Positions 45,371-55,664 of a DNA stretch of 64,000 bases are shown piece after piece. The DNA is taken from positions 186,001 through 250,000 of the forward strand of contig NZ_JAKRMU010000001.1 of NCBI RefSeq assembly GCF_022345965.1, given 5' to 3'. Each line of letters opens with the position of its first letter. Positions within the stretch are counted from its first letter, which is position 1. The notes beneath the pieces are model-generated. The model searched no databases, was not told the origin of the DNA, and saw only the letters and a list, made by a program, of their open reading frames with translations. Made by a program: the position numbers and the translations under genes. The stretch is from Corynebacterium sp. ACRQK (GTDB lineage Bacteria > Actinomycetota > Actinomycetes > Mycobacteriales > Mycobacteriaceae).

Positions 45371-46366
45371 CTATTCCACCAGCAGTTCAGCCAGTTCCGC
45401 GGCCACCCCCGGCTTCACTGCCAAGACAAGCGCCTTCTCCTCCTTCGTCACGTCGTAATCCGGGGCCACGCTGATAGCCCCGGCACGCGCGGCAATCAGG
45501 CACCCCGCCGCGTGATCCCACGGACCCAACCCGTGTTCAAAGTAGGCATCTACTTCCCCGCTGGCCACGCGACACAGGTCCAGTGCCGCCGAACCGATCC
45601 GTCGAATATCGCGAACCTTCGGCAGCAGACGGGTCAGCCGTTCCGCCTGGCGGCGGCGATCTTCAGCCACGTACGAAAAGCCGGTAGCAACCAGCGCCTT
45701 CCCCAGCGCTCTGTCGGGCGCTGCCGCCCGCTCTACCGGTTCCACGATCAGGGTGTCGACCCCGGTGGCGTTGGCTTTCCAACGACGCGCCGTCCCGCCT
45801 GCGTGTGCCACATAGGCCACCTGTGCAGTCACGTCTACCACCACGCCGGCTACTGGCTGTCCATCTACCACTGCGGCAATACTCACGGCGTAGGCCGGAA
45901 CCCCGTAGAGAAAGTTAACTGTTCCATCGATCGGGTCGACGATCCATAGAATCTCCCCCGGGCCGCTGGCTTCACGGCTCAGCCCGCCTTCCTCTCCGAG
46001 CACACAGGCCCCCGGCACTCGGGCCAGCAACTGCTCCATAATGAGATTCTCGCTGGCCTGGTCTACCTCCGTCACGGGATCCACCTCGGAGGTCTTCGTC
46101 CCCACCACGCCAACGTGACCATGCTCGTCGGCCAATTCGCTCCGGCGGCGTCGTATAAGAGCGGCCGCCTCGAGCGCCACCTCGAGCGCTGTTTCCTCCA
46201 GGTCGGCAGGGCTAAGGTTTTTTTCGTTTTGGGACGCCCCAGCCTCCCCCGCCGTCGACACCTCGTCGAACACTCTCAGGGTTGCCCGCTCGGGCTGTGC
46301 CTGCTGCAGAATCGCTGCTACCTCACGCGCCTGTGCGCTCAAGTTTGCTGAACCCGTGGTTTCCAT
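45371..46366 (-). CDS. suhB: Inositol monophosphatase family protein
   Basis: 331 residues from the ATG at 46366, supported by AGGTGGAG just upstream; the frame is open much further because of the antisense ppgK gene. Metal-binding motifs: SEVDPVTEVDQASE, VLGEEGG, WIVDPIDGTVNFLYG and GPWDHAAGCLIAARAG. The first ~70 residues are an extension. Likely provides myo-inositol for phosphatidylinositol/mycothiol, or acts on related phosphates. Divergent from ppgK with 81 bases between starts. Confidence 0.92.
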   Translation of the reverse strand: METTGSANLSAQAREVAAILQQAQPERATLRVFDEVSTAGEAGASQNEKNLSPADLEETALEVALEAAALIRRRRSELADEHGHVGVVGTKTSEVDPVTEVDQASENLIMEQLLARVPGACVLGEEGGLSREASGPGEILWIVDPIDGTVNFLYGVPAYAVSIAAVVDGQPVAGVVVDVTAQVAYVAHAGGTARRWKANATGVDTLIVEPVERAAAPDRALGKALVATGFSYVAEDRRRQAERLTRLLPKVRDIRRIGSAALDLCRVASGEVDAYFEHGLGPWDHAAGCLIAARAGAISVAPDYDVTKEEKALVLAVKPGVAAELAELLVE

Positions 46367-46447
46367 GGTCTCCACCTTGCCATTCTTGATCATTCTTGAC
46401 AGCCATCCTTGCTGCCGCGCGCCGCCGAATATATTCAAGGTAGTGTT

Positions 46448-47227
46448 ATGGGCATGACTGAGGACATGGCAGAACAGAACCTGAGTTTCGGCGTAGACAT
46501 CGGTGGATCTGGTGTGAAAGGCGCAGTTGTAGACCTCAACACCGGCGAGTTGGTCACCGAGCGTTTTAAGATCCTCACCCCAAAGCCCTCTACCCCGGAC
46601 GCAGTGGCGGAAGTCGTGCGCAAGCTGATGGATATGGCCGAGTGGGACGGCCCGGTGGGCGTGACGGTGCCTGCCGTAGTCAAGGATCAGAAGGCACGCT
46701 CCGCGGCAAACATCGATGAATCCTGGATCGATACCGATATGCAGGAGCTGTTCAAGCGCCACCTCGGCGAGAGGGAAATCGCTGTTCTTAATGACGCCGA
46801 CGCAGCCGGCCTGGCGGAGGTGAAGTACGGCGAGGAAAGCGCGAAGCAAGGCGCAGTACTGATGCTCACCTTCGGCACCGGCATCGGTTCGGCCATGCTG
46901 TGTGATGGCCACCTGTTCCCCAACTCCGAGCTCGGCCACCTGCCGCACGACGAGAACGGTGACGTCGAGTGGTATGCCAGCTCCGCTGCAAAAGATCGCG
47001 AGGAGTTGTCCTATAAGAAGTGGGCCGCTCGCGTGGACGAGGTTCTGCACGCCTACAGCGCCCTATTTAGCCCGAGGACCTTTATCGTCGGCGGCGGCAT
47101 TTCTCGCAAGGCTGACAAGTGGGTTCCGCTGTTGACCGTCGAAGAAAACGTCATCCCGGCGAAGTTGCGCAACCAGGCGGGCATTATCGGCGCTGCAATG
47201 GCCGTGCAGGATGGCATCAAGCCTTAG
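46448..47227 (+). CDS. ppgK: Polyphosphate glucokinase
   Basis: ROK-type kinase that phosphorylates glucose with polyphosphate or ATP. 259 residues from the ATG at 46448 (AAGG seven bases before); a second ATG six bases on is possible. Conserved parts: FGVDIGGSGVKGAVVDL, VLNDADAAGLAEVKYG, LTFGTGIGSAM and FIVGGGISRKADKWVP. Directly upstream of sigA, as in mycobacteria (Rv2702-Rv2703), but separated by a 224-base regulatory gap. Confidence 0.95.
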   Translation: MGMTEDMAEQNLSFGVDIGGSGVKGAVVDLNTGELVTERFKILTPKPSTPDAVAEVVRKLMDMAEWDGPVGVTVPAVVKDQKARSAANIDESWIDTDMQELFKRHLGEREIAVLNDADAAGLAEVKYGEESAKQGAVLMLTFGTGIGSAMLCDGHLFPNSELGHLPHDENGDVEWYASSAAKDREELSYKKWAARVDEVLHAYSALFSPRTFIVGGGISRKADKWVPLLTVEENVIPAKLRNQAGIIGAAMAVQDGIKP

Positions 47228-47272
47228 TATTCGCTAGAAAAGCAACCGCTCTATCCCCGGGATGGTTGCAAC

Positions 47273-47451
47273 GCTGTGCTGATATTTGAGTTATAATGGG
47301 CGGTCGATTAGCACAGCAGGGGTTTCAACAACCCTCCTAGACCATCGGTTGTGGGTATGCCGCAACCTGGTGCACCCCAATTCCTCCTCGGAATGTGGCC
47401 TTAAAGGGCGGCCATTTCAGTGCACTATGCAATACGAGTGAAAGGGCTTCA
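47273..47451 (+). promoter_or_regulatory. sigA promoter and structured leader
   Basis: A perfect -10 box TATAAT lies at 47292-47297. It is bracketed by a perfect 8-bp inverted repeat, GCTGTGCT (47273-47280) and AGCACAGC (47310-47317). No good -35 is seen at 17-18 bases; TTGCAA at 47266-47271 is 20 bases away. The ~150-base leader can fold into hairpins: GGGGTT/AACCCT at 47319-47335, GGTTGTGG/CCGCAACC around GTATG at 47347-47367, and TGGCC/GGCCA before the ribosome binding site AAAGGG. Confidence 0.55.
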
Positions 47452-49112
<1,661 letters not shown>

Positions 49113-49116
<4 letters not shown>

Positions 49117-49487
49117 TTCTGGTTGTTCTTCACGCAGTCGGAGAACTCCGTGCCGCGTAGATCTTCGCACCCCTCCATGCTCTTCATGGCCACCTGGGTG
49201 AAGAAGATCGCGATAGCCATGGCCAATACCCCCAGTATCAAGCCGATAATCGCGTAGCTGCGCTGGGTTCCCCTGCGGTTCGCGATAACCACCGACGTGA
49301 TTCCCACCAGGATCGCCACCGCGGCCACCACGATGCCGATAAGGGGGAACATCGCGGCTGGGATAGACAGAATGCCCACAATCAGGGCGGCCAGGCTCAG
49401 CCCGCTGACCTTGCGCGGCGCGATCTTCTGGAGCTCAGCCTCCTGCGCGTTGGACCTATCCAGATCGATGTAGTCTTCTCGAGCCAT
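49113..49487 (-). CDS. DUF4190-type small membrane protein
   Basis: 124 residues, function unknown. The N-terminal ~25 residues are polar. Three hydrophobic segments follow ([58 protein letters not shown]), then a short extracytoplasmic tail with two Cys ([16 protein letters not shown]). The start has a good ribosome binding site (GGAAGG). Convergent with sigA. Confidence 0.83.
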
Positions 49488-49601
49488 CGTGCCGTTTCCT
49501 TCCCTCCGAGGTCGCTTGGCATAAAAGCTTCCGGCGATACACCGCCGATATACAACCCGGTGTATCTTACCTCACTTTCCCGGTCTCTCCCGTATCAGTT
49601 C

Positions 49602-51320
49602 TCACCAGTCTCTTAGGTATGCGATGCGGTCGCGCAGCTGCTGTGCGGTGCACAGCGCTGTGGACGGCCCGCCGCAGTTTCTCCGCGCATCGTTGTGGAT
49701 CTGCCCATGTGGCTTGCCGGTGCGGGCGGACTTCATAGACACCAACGCATTCAATTCCTTGCGTAGAGCCGGAAGCTCCTCACTGGCCACGCGCTTATTG
49801 CGCAAGTCCGCGCCACTTCCCTCGGAGGCCGGCTTCCGCTGCTCCTGTTTGCGGCGCAGTTCCTCTTCCTTCGCCCGCGCATCCAGCTGCTCGGCTTGGC
49901 GTTGACGCAGCAGCGTGCGCATCTGTTCGGCGTCCAGAAGACCGGGTAGGCCCAAGTATGCCTGCTCCTCCTCCGATCCGCTTAAGGTCGCCGTGCCGTA
50001 GGTCGAACCGTCGTAGATGAGGCTGTCGAGCTCGGCTTCGGCACCGACGGACTCGTAGCCCTTGTCTTCTTCCGGCTCGTTTTGCTCCTGGTTAGCCTGT
50101 TGTAGGAGCTGGTCGTCCCAGCCCTCGTTTTGTCGGTGGGGCTTGCCGAGCACGTGGTTGCGCTGCTGCTCCATCTTGGAAGCTAGCTCGAGGAGTACGG
50201 ACACACTGGGGAGGAAGATTGACGCCGACTCCCCCGGCCGCCTGGATCGTACAAAACGGCCGATGGCCTGCGCGAAGAACAGTGGTGTGGAAGAGGATGT
50301 CGCGTACACGCCCACAGCCAAGCGCGGCACATCCACGCCCTCGGAGACCATGCGCACGGCCACCATCCACTCGTCAGTGCTGGCAGAGAACTCCTTGATT
50401 CGTTCGGAAGCCCCCGCCTCGTCGGAGAGCACCACCGTCACTGGGGTGTTGCTGATCTGCTCCAGAATCCGTGCGTAGGCACGCGCCGTAGTTTTGTCGG
50501 TCGCGATCACCAGGCCCCCCGCGTCGGGAATGGTCTCGCGCAGCTGCTGCAGACGCGTCTGCGCGGCGTTGAGCACGGCGGGAATCCAGTCGCCCTTTGG
50601 GTCCAGCGCAGTGCGCCATGCCCGGGCAGTTTGCTCTGCGTTCAACGGCTCGCCCAGGCGTGCCTCGAATTCCTCGCCGGCGGAGTTGCGCCAGCGCGCC
50701 TGGCCGGAGTACGCCAGGAACACCACTGGGCGAACCACGCCATCCTTCAGCGCGTCCGTGTAGCCATAGGTGTAGTCGGCGGAGGACACGAGCGCGCCGT
50801 CGGCGCCCTCCACGGCTTCGTAGCGCACGAAGGGGATCTGGGAATCGTCAGAGCGGAAAGGCGTACCTGTCAGCGCCAGGCGGCGTTCCACGTGCTCGTA
50901 GGCCATGCGCACGCCGTCGCCCCAGCTCTTTGCGTCGCCGGCGTGGTGGATCTCGTCCAGGATCACCAGCGCCTTCTTCGCGGTGGCGACCTGGTAGTGC
51001 TTCGTGGGCTTCATGCCCACCTGGGCATAGGTTACGCACACGCCGTCGTAGGCGTTGTTGAACGGCGAGGAGTTCGTGAACTCAGCGTCGAGTGCGATTC
51101 CCCGCTCCGCGGCGGACTGCGCCCACTGCACCTTCAGGTGTTCGGTGGGCACCACGATAACCAGTCGGTCTACCGCACGGGTATCCAGTAGCAACCGTGC
51201 AATCGTCAGGGCGAAGGTCGTTTTACCTGCGCCTGGGGTCGCCACGGCCAGGAAGTCTTTCGGGCTGGCCTCGACGTATTTGTTCAGTGCCTCCTGCTGC
51301 CATAGGCGGAGGTGCTTCAC
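49602..51320 (-). CDS. DEAD/DEAH-box superfamily 2 helicase
   Basis: 572 residues from a GTG at 51320 that overlaps the DUF3039 stop by four bases (GTGA). Helicase motifs: Walker A ATPGAGKTTFAL, DEIH box LVILDEIHHAGD, motif III LTGTPFRSDD, motif V VSEGVDVPRLAVG and motif VI QAIGRFVRSRRPG. The C-terminal ~130 residues are charged and helical (EQLDARAKEEELRRKQEQRK), with a conserved end that includes RTGKPHGQIHNDARR. The fold is XPB/UvrB-like, suggesting DNA repair or RNA remodelling. It forms an operon with DUF3039. Confidence 0.88.
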   Translation of the reverse strand: MKHLRLWQQEALNKYVEASPKDFLAVATPGAGKTTFALTIARLLLDTRAVDRLVIVVPTEHLKVQWAQSAAERGIALDAEFTNSSPFNNAYDGVCVTYAQVGMKPTKHYQVATAKKALVILDEIHHAGDAKSWGDGVRMAYEHVERRLALTGTPFRSDDSQIPFVRYEAVEGADGALVSSADYTYGYTDALKDGVVRPVVFLAYSGQARWRNSAGEEFEARLGEPLNAEQTARAWRTALDPKGDWIPAVLNAAQTRLQQLRETIPDAGGLVIATDKTTARAYARILEQISNTPVTVVLSDEAGASERIKEFSASTDEWMVAVRMVSEGVDVPRLAVGVYATSSSTPLFFAQAIGRFVRSRRPGESASIFLPSVSVLLELASKMEQQRNHVLGKPHRQNEGWDDQLLQQANQEQNEPEEDKGYESVGAEAELDSLIYDGSTYGTATLSGSEEEQAYLGLPGLLDAEQMRTLLRQRQAEQLDARAKEEELRRKQEQRKPASEGSGADLRNKRVASEELPALRKELNALVSMKSARTGKPHGQIHNDARRNCGGPSTALCTAQQLRDRIAYLRDW

Positions 51321-51559
51321 TTCTTGCGCAGCCCCTTGTAGATCTGCTCGCAATCCGGGCAGACAGGCGATCCCGGCTTAGCCTGCTTGCGCACAGGGAA
51401 AGTCTCGCCGCACAGCGCTACGACCAGCTTGCCCATCACGGCGGATTCGACGATCTGATCCTTCTTCACATAGTGGAAGAACTTCGGTACATCGTCATCC
51501 GTCGTCGTATCCGTGTTGACTTCGGGGCGCTCAATCATTGTCGTACTTGGGTTACTCAC
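51317..51559 (-). CDS. DUF3039 small zinc-ribbon-like protein
   Basis: 80 residues from a GTG at 51559; an ATG at 51538 is an alternative and neither has a clear ribosome binding site. An acidic Thr-rich start is followed by FFHYVKKDQIVESAVMGKL and a Cys set, ALCGETFPV and SPVCPDCEQIYKGL, that should bind zinc. Translationally coupled to the helicase downstream, which suggests the two work together. Divergent from DUF3099. Confidence 0.85.
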   Translation of the reverse strand: MSNPSTTMIERPEVNTDTTTDDDVPKFFHYVKKDQIVESAVMGKLVVALCGETFPVRKQAKPGSPVCPDCEQIYKGLRKK

Positions 51560-51618
51560 AGTTCACCATCATGCCCCTGAATCTGCTTGTTTTCCAGCTG
51601 CGTACTAGCGTTGGTTCT

Positions 51619-52056
51619 ATGGCTGATGCACGAAAGAAGAAATCGGGAGGTGAATCCCGGGCCAAGCGAGCATCAAAGGTGGAAATCATCACGGATGCCA
51701 AGAGTTCGCGTTTGCAGGGATGGCACCACCGTCGAAAGCTCTATGCCGTGCTGCAGCTTCTGCGCATCCCAATTCTCGCCCTCGCCGCACTGGTGATGTT
51801 GCTCACCCACAACCCTGCCCTAGCGGTGTGCGTGGCGGCGGTCAGCCTGCCTCTGCCCTGGATCGCCGTGCTGCTGGCCAACGAATCCGGTCAGGTCGAC
51901 GAGACCACGAACAAGGTCTACAAGCCCGCTCTCGTGCGCGAGCAGCGTCGTGCCCAGCGAGCAGCTCTTGCCGGGGAAACTTCCCGCCCTGTGCTGGAAT
52001 CGAACTCCTCGCACCCAGACATCATCGAGTACAACCCTGATCAGCCCTCTTCCTAG
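51619..52056 (+). CDS. DUF3099 membrane protein
   Basis: 145 residues from the ATG at 51619; longer upstream frames overlap DUF3039. Lys/Arg-rich N-terminus, two adjacent helices (LLRIPILALAALVMLLTH; ALAVCVAAVSLPLPWIAVLL), then the conserved motif QVDETTNKVYKPALVRE and a short tail. Function unknown. Followed after 12 bases by the methyltransferase gene, so probably co-transcribed. Confidence 0.86.
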   Translation: MADARKKKSGGESRAKRASKVEIITDAKSSRLQGWHHRRKLYAVLQLLRIPILALAALVMLLTHNPALAVCVAAVSLPLPWIAVLLANESGQVDETTNKVYKPALVREQRRAQRAALAGETSRPVLESNSSHPDIIEYNPDQPSS

Positions 52057-52068
52057 CAAGGAATCAGC

Positions 52069-53748
52069 ATGTCCTACTTTCCACTGTGCACTCCCGGTAA
52101 AGCCACCGAACAGCTAGTTCGCACCCTTGTCGACCGGGGCTACGGATCTGCTCTGATCTTGGAGGCGCTCGGTGTAGAAGGCGTGGCCGCCGCCCAGTCT
52201 GGTTCGCCCGCGGCCGCCACGTGGCACCTGTCTCAGCGCGACTCTACGGCTGCCCAGCTCGTCGCTGCTGTTTATTTACGACGCCCACAGCCCGCGGCCT
52301 TCTTCCGGGATCTCGTCGGGGCCGAGCTCACCTCCGGCTTGGTGACAGAGCATGCACTGATCCCTGTGGAACAGCAATCCGCGCCAGGCGGAGATTACGA
52401 TGCCGAGTCGCTGTGCCTGAACCTAGACATCCGGCCTGCCCATCACCCGGCCCACGGCGACGCGGAGGTGCTGGTGCTCTCGGACCCGGATGCTTCCTTG
52501 GAAGACCGCGTCCCCGGACCGGGCCACGTTCCCGGAGTCGGCAACGCTCCCCTGTCGCTGCTTAACGCCATCCCGCAGCTGGCTGCTAATGCGCGAGTGC
52601 TGGACCTCGGCACGGGCTCCGGCGTACTCGCATTAGTGCTAGCCGCCAACGCTGGGCACAAGCCACTAAAAATCTTTGGCAGCGACATTCACGGCCGCGC
52701 CCTGGACTTTGCCCGCGTGGCCGCAAAGGCACAAGGGCTGGAATCGCCACTGGTGAACTGGGTGCAGGGATCCTGGTTTGAACCCTTTAGTGCTGAAACC
52801 ACCGCCCCTGAGTCAGCTAACACTGGCGCTTTCGACGTCATCGTCGCCAACCCTCCCTTCGTCATCGGCCCTTCCGTGGACCTCGATGCCGATGAAGGGC
52901 ACGTGTACCGCGACTCTGGCCTGCCACTCGACGCAGCCAGCAATCTGGTCGTCGAACAATCCGTTCAGCACCTGGCACCGGGAGGCCACGCGCACCTGCT
53001 GATCGGCTGGGCGCTCGGCGAGGAAGACAGTGATTCCGCCAGCTCTGCCGCCGAGCGGATCCTCGGCTGGCTGCCCGACGAAGGCGCTCGCGCCTGGGTT
53101 CTGCAGCGCGACGAGGTGGACGTTGCCACATACGTCACCACCTGGCTGCGCGACGAAAGCATCGACCCCCGCAGCGCTGCCGGCCAGCGTCGCACCACGG
53201 ACTGGCTGGACTTCTTCGCCCGCCACCAGATCACCCGCATTGGCCTGGGCTGGATCCACATTGAAAAGTTCGAGGGTTCCAGCGAGCTGACCGTCGAATC
53301 GCTCGACCATGCACTGCCAGCCGGGGCATACCTCGGCCAGGAGGCCGCCCAGTGGTTCGCCCGCTGCAAATGGATCGATCGGCTCGAGGTGCCGGGCCGG
53401 CCCGCTGCTACAGCGGTGGAGGAGAACCGCTACCGGCTGGGACGTGGCGTCATACTAGAAAAAACAGCAACCGCTGCCGACCAGGGGTTCGGCGAGGAGA
53501 GAGCGCGGCTAACTCGCACCGATGGTCCGGGTTGGTCCCACGAGGTTGACGGTGTGCTGGCGACGATTCTGGCAGGGCTCAGCTGGGAGGGGCTCAACCT
53601 ACGTGACGTAGCCGAGTTTTATCACGCGGTACACGGCGACGAGCTGGGGATCAGCGCCGAGGAGCTGGTGGATCAACTGGTGCCGATCGCGGTGGATCTG
53701 GTGCGGCACGGGATGATCGTGCCGGAAGGTTTGCGTGAGCAGTACTAG
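52069..53748 (+). CDS. Large class I SAM methyltransferase (HemK/PrmC-like core)
   Basis: 559 residues from an ATG at 52069 with AAGGA six bases upstream. The N-terminal ~170 residues are a helical substrate domain (DUF7059-type). The methyltransferase core shows the SAM loop VLDLGTGSGVLALVLA, IFGSDIHGRALDFARVAA and the N/Q-methylation motif VIVANPPFVIGP. A C-terminal ~200-residue extension ends with a winged-helix-like part. The NPPF motif indicates methylation of a planar amide or amine (protein Gln, RNA or DNA base). The substrate is unknown. Confidence 0.88.
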   Translation: MSYFPLCTPGKATEQLVRTLVDRGYGSALILEALGVEGVAAAQSGSPAAATWHLSQRDSTAAQLVAAVYLRRPQPAAFFRDLVGAELTSGLVTEHALIPVEQQSAPGGDYDAESLCLNLDIRPAHHPAHGDAEVLVLSDPDASLEDRVPGPGHVPGVGNAPLSLLNAIPQLAANARVLDLGTGSGVLALVLAANAGHKPLKIFGSDIHGRALDFARVAAKAQGLESPLVNWVQGSWFEPFSAETTAPESANTGAFDVIVANPPFVIGPSVDLDADEGHVYRDSGLPLDAASNLVVEQSVQHLAPGGHAHLLIGWALGEEDSDSASSAAERILGWLPDEGARAWVLQRDEVDVATYVTTWLRDESIDPRSAAGQRRTTDWLDFFARHQITRIGLGWIHIEKFEGSSELTVESLDHALPAGAYLGQEAAQWFARCKWIDRLEVPGRPAATAVEENRYRLGRGVILEKTATAADQGFGEERARLTRTDGPGWSHEVDGVLATILAGLSWEGLNLRDVAEFYHAVHGDELGISAEELVDQLVPIAVDLVRHGMIVPEGLREQY

Positions 53749-53814
53749 AGCCCCCCGGGGACCTAGAACCCCAGAACAGGAACAACGAGTGATTTTTAGG
53801 AAGGCGGATCGACA

Positions 53815-54285
53815 GTGAAAGCGGTAGTGAGCACAGTCAGCAGCGCCGAGGTGACCGTCGACGGCGAAGTCGTTGGATCGGTACAAGGCCCTGCTCTGCT
53901 GGCGCTCGTCGGCATCGGAGTTGGCGACATTGCCAACGAGAGCGTGACCGAGGCGGCAGTGGAGAAAATGGCGCGGAAGATCGCCGAGCTACGCCTGCTG
54001 CCCGCTGCTGACGAGCCGTGGGATAGCCCGCGCAATCACTCGGTTGAGGAAGTAGGCGGGCAGGTACTGCTGGTCAGTCAGTTCACGCTCATGGGTGAAA
54101 CGAAAAAGGGGCGACGACCTTCCTGGGCGAATGCGGCACCGGGCGAGGCCGCGCAACCAGTGTTCAACCACATAGCCGAACTACTGCGCGAGCGGGGAAT
54201 AGTTGTAGAAACAGGCCGATTCGGAGCCATGATGAAAGTCTCCAGCGTAAACGAGGGGCCATTCACCGTGCTGGTGGAAACTTAG
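53815..54285 (+). CDS. dtd: D-aminoacyl-tRNA deacylase
   Basis: Removes D-amino acids (and Gly from tRNA-Ala) from tRNA. 156 residues from a GTG at 53815 with GAAGG upstream. The two active-site motifs are [18 protein letters not shown] (usual SQFTL) and the C-terminal [11 protein letters not shown], in which Phe follows the Gly-Pro of the GP motif. Placed between the methyltransferase and sigB, as in other corynebacteria. Confidence 0.94.
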   Translation: MKAVVSTVSSAEVTVDGEVVGSVQGPALLALVGIGVGDIANESVTEAAVEKMARKIAELRLLPAADEPWDSPRNHSVEEVGGQVLLVSQFTLMGETKKGRRPSWANAAPGEAAQPVFNHIAELLRERGIVVETGRFGAMMKVSSVNEGPFTVLVET

Positions 54286-54408
54286 CCAAGCCCGCCATTT
54301 CTACTATTGCGCCAGGTGGAGGGGTATATCTGAGACCGCATTTGCGATCAATTACGGCGGCAAACCCTATTGCGGGGGTAAGCGCAGTTCCCTTCTAAGG
54401 GGTGGGTC

Positions 54409-54435
54409 GGGAACAATTCATCGAAGATGTCCGTT
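54409..54435 (+). promoter_or_regulatory. SigH-type promoter of sigB
   Basis: GGGAAC (54409-54414), an 18-base spacer and GTT (54433-54435) match the GGAAY-N16-20-GTT consensus of SigH/SigE-type ECF factors of corynebacteria and mycobacteria. It lies ~90 bases before the sigB start. The gap 54286-54526 contains no gene. Confidence 0.65.
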
Positions 54436-54468
54436 AACCCCTTAGAGCTTCGGCAAAAAACGAGAAAA

Positions 54469-54488
54469 TCTTGAAGAGTCTTGAAGAG
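54469..54488 (+). repeat. Tandem 10-base repeat in the sigB leader
   Basis: TCTTGAAGAG occurs twice without a gap, followed by a partial third copy (CTTGAG, 54489-54494). It lies between the SigH-type promoter and the ATG, inside the mRNA leader. Confidence 0.6.
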
Positions 54489-54526
54489 CTTGAGCGCTAT
54501 CGAGCCACGGGAGGCACACCAGCACT

Positions 54527-55564
54527 ATGAAAAACTCCATGATTGATGACGAGTACAACGGCATCAACAGCGGTAGGGGTAGGGGCAGCGGCGGTTCGGC
54601 CGACGATAGCGATAAGAAAGAAGACAAGGGCCGGCGGCGAGGAAACAACGAGAACCCGTCGGCGGACTTGGTTCGCGTTTACCTCAACGGCATCGGCAAG
54701 ACCGCGCTGCTGACTGCCGAAGACGAAGTCGAACTGTCGAAGCGGATCGAAGTTGGCCTGTACTCCGAGTACCTGCTGGCCAACGCCGAAAAACTAACCC
54801 GCGCAAAGAAGCGCGACCTAAAGGTTCTGGCCCGCGAGGGCAAGGCAGCCCGCAGCCACTTGTTGGAGGCAAACCTGCGCCTGGTAGTCTCCCTGGCGAA
54901 GCGCTACACGGGCCGCGGAATGCCGCTGCTGGACCTGATCCAGGAGGGTAACCTGGGGCTGATCCGCGCAATGGAGAAGTTCGATTACACCAAGGGCTTT
55001 AAGTTCTCCACCTACGCAACCTGGTGGATTCGTCAGGCCATCACCCGTGGCATGGCCGACCAGTCCCGCACCATTCGTCTTCCCGTCCACCTCGTCGAGC
55101 AGGTCAACAAGCTGTCTCGCATAAAGCGCGAGATGTACCAGCAGCTGGGTCGCGAGGCTACGAATGAAGAGCTGTCGGAGGAGTCCGGCATCGAGGAGTC
55201 CAAGATCGAGATGCTGCTGAAGCAGTCCCGCGATCCGGTGAGCCTGGACATGCCAGTCGGTAGCGACGAGGAAGCCCCGCTGGGTGACTTCATTGAGGAT
55301 TCCGAGGCTACCGACGCGGAAACCGCCGTGGTGGCTTCCCTGCGCCACTCCGATGTGCGCGCAGTACTGGGCACCCTGGAGGAGCGCGAGCAGGATGTGA
55401 TCAAGCTGCGCTACGGATTGGATGACGGGATGCCCCGCACCCTGGACCAGATCGGTCGTCGTTTTGGGCTGTCCCGCGAGCGCGTGCGCCAGATTGAACG
55501 CGAAGTTATGGCGAAGCTGCGCGAAGGCGACCGTGCGGATAAGCTGCGCGAGTACGCCGTCTAA
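54527..55564 (+). CDS. sigB: Primary-like sigma factor SigB
   Basis: Non-essential group 2 sigma factor used in stress and stationary phase. 345 residues. A short Gly/Arg/Asp-rich N-terminus lacks the long SigA extension. Regions 1.2 ([16 protein letters not shown]), 2 ([19 protein letters not shown]), 3 ([16 protein letters not shown]) and 4 ([20 protein letters not shown]) are all clear. The ATG at 54527 has GGGAGG about 15 bases upstream. Upstream of dtxR and galE in the classical corynebacterial order. Confidence 0.96.
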   Translation: MKNSMIDDEYNGINSGRGRGSGGSADDSDKKEDKGRRRGNNENPSADLVRVYLNGIGKTALLTAEDEVELSKRIEVGLYSEYLLANAEKLTRAKKRDLKVLAREGKAARSHLLEANLRLVVSLAKRYTGRGMPLLDLIQEGNLGLIRAMEKFDYTKGFKFSTYATWWIRQAITRGMADQSRTIRLPVHLVEQVNKLSRIKREMYQQLGREATNEELSEESGIEESKIEMLLKQSRDPVSLDMPVGSDEEAPLGDFIEDSEATDAETAVVASLRHSDVRAVLGTLEEREQDVIKLRYGLDDGMPRTLDQIGRRFGLSRERVRQIEREVMAKLREGDRADKLREYAV

Positions 55565-55595
55565 CCCCGCAGAAAAAGCAAGTACCTACACTTCT

Positions 55596-55626
55596 GCCCC
55601 GTTCCCAATGTGGACGGGGCTATAAT
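55596..55626 (+). promoter_or_regulatory. sigB 3' hairpin fused to dtxR -10 box
   Basis: GCCCCG (55596-55601) and CGGGGC (55615-55620) form a stem after the sigB stop. The perfect -10 hexamer TATAAT (55621-55626) follows with no base between. The -35 position of this promoter therefore falls inside the hairpin. The dtxR start is 38 bases further, behind GAAAGGG. Confidence 0.6.
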
Positions 55627-55664
55627 CGTGTGAAGTCAAGAAACAAAGAAAGGGCGTAGCGCAC

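Noticed and set aside
46394..47050. Extension of the inositol phosphatase frame upstream through ppgK
   Set aside because: The extra ~228 residues are antisense to ppgK, and a proper ATG with AGGTGGAG is present at 46366.
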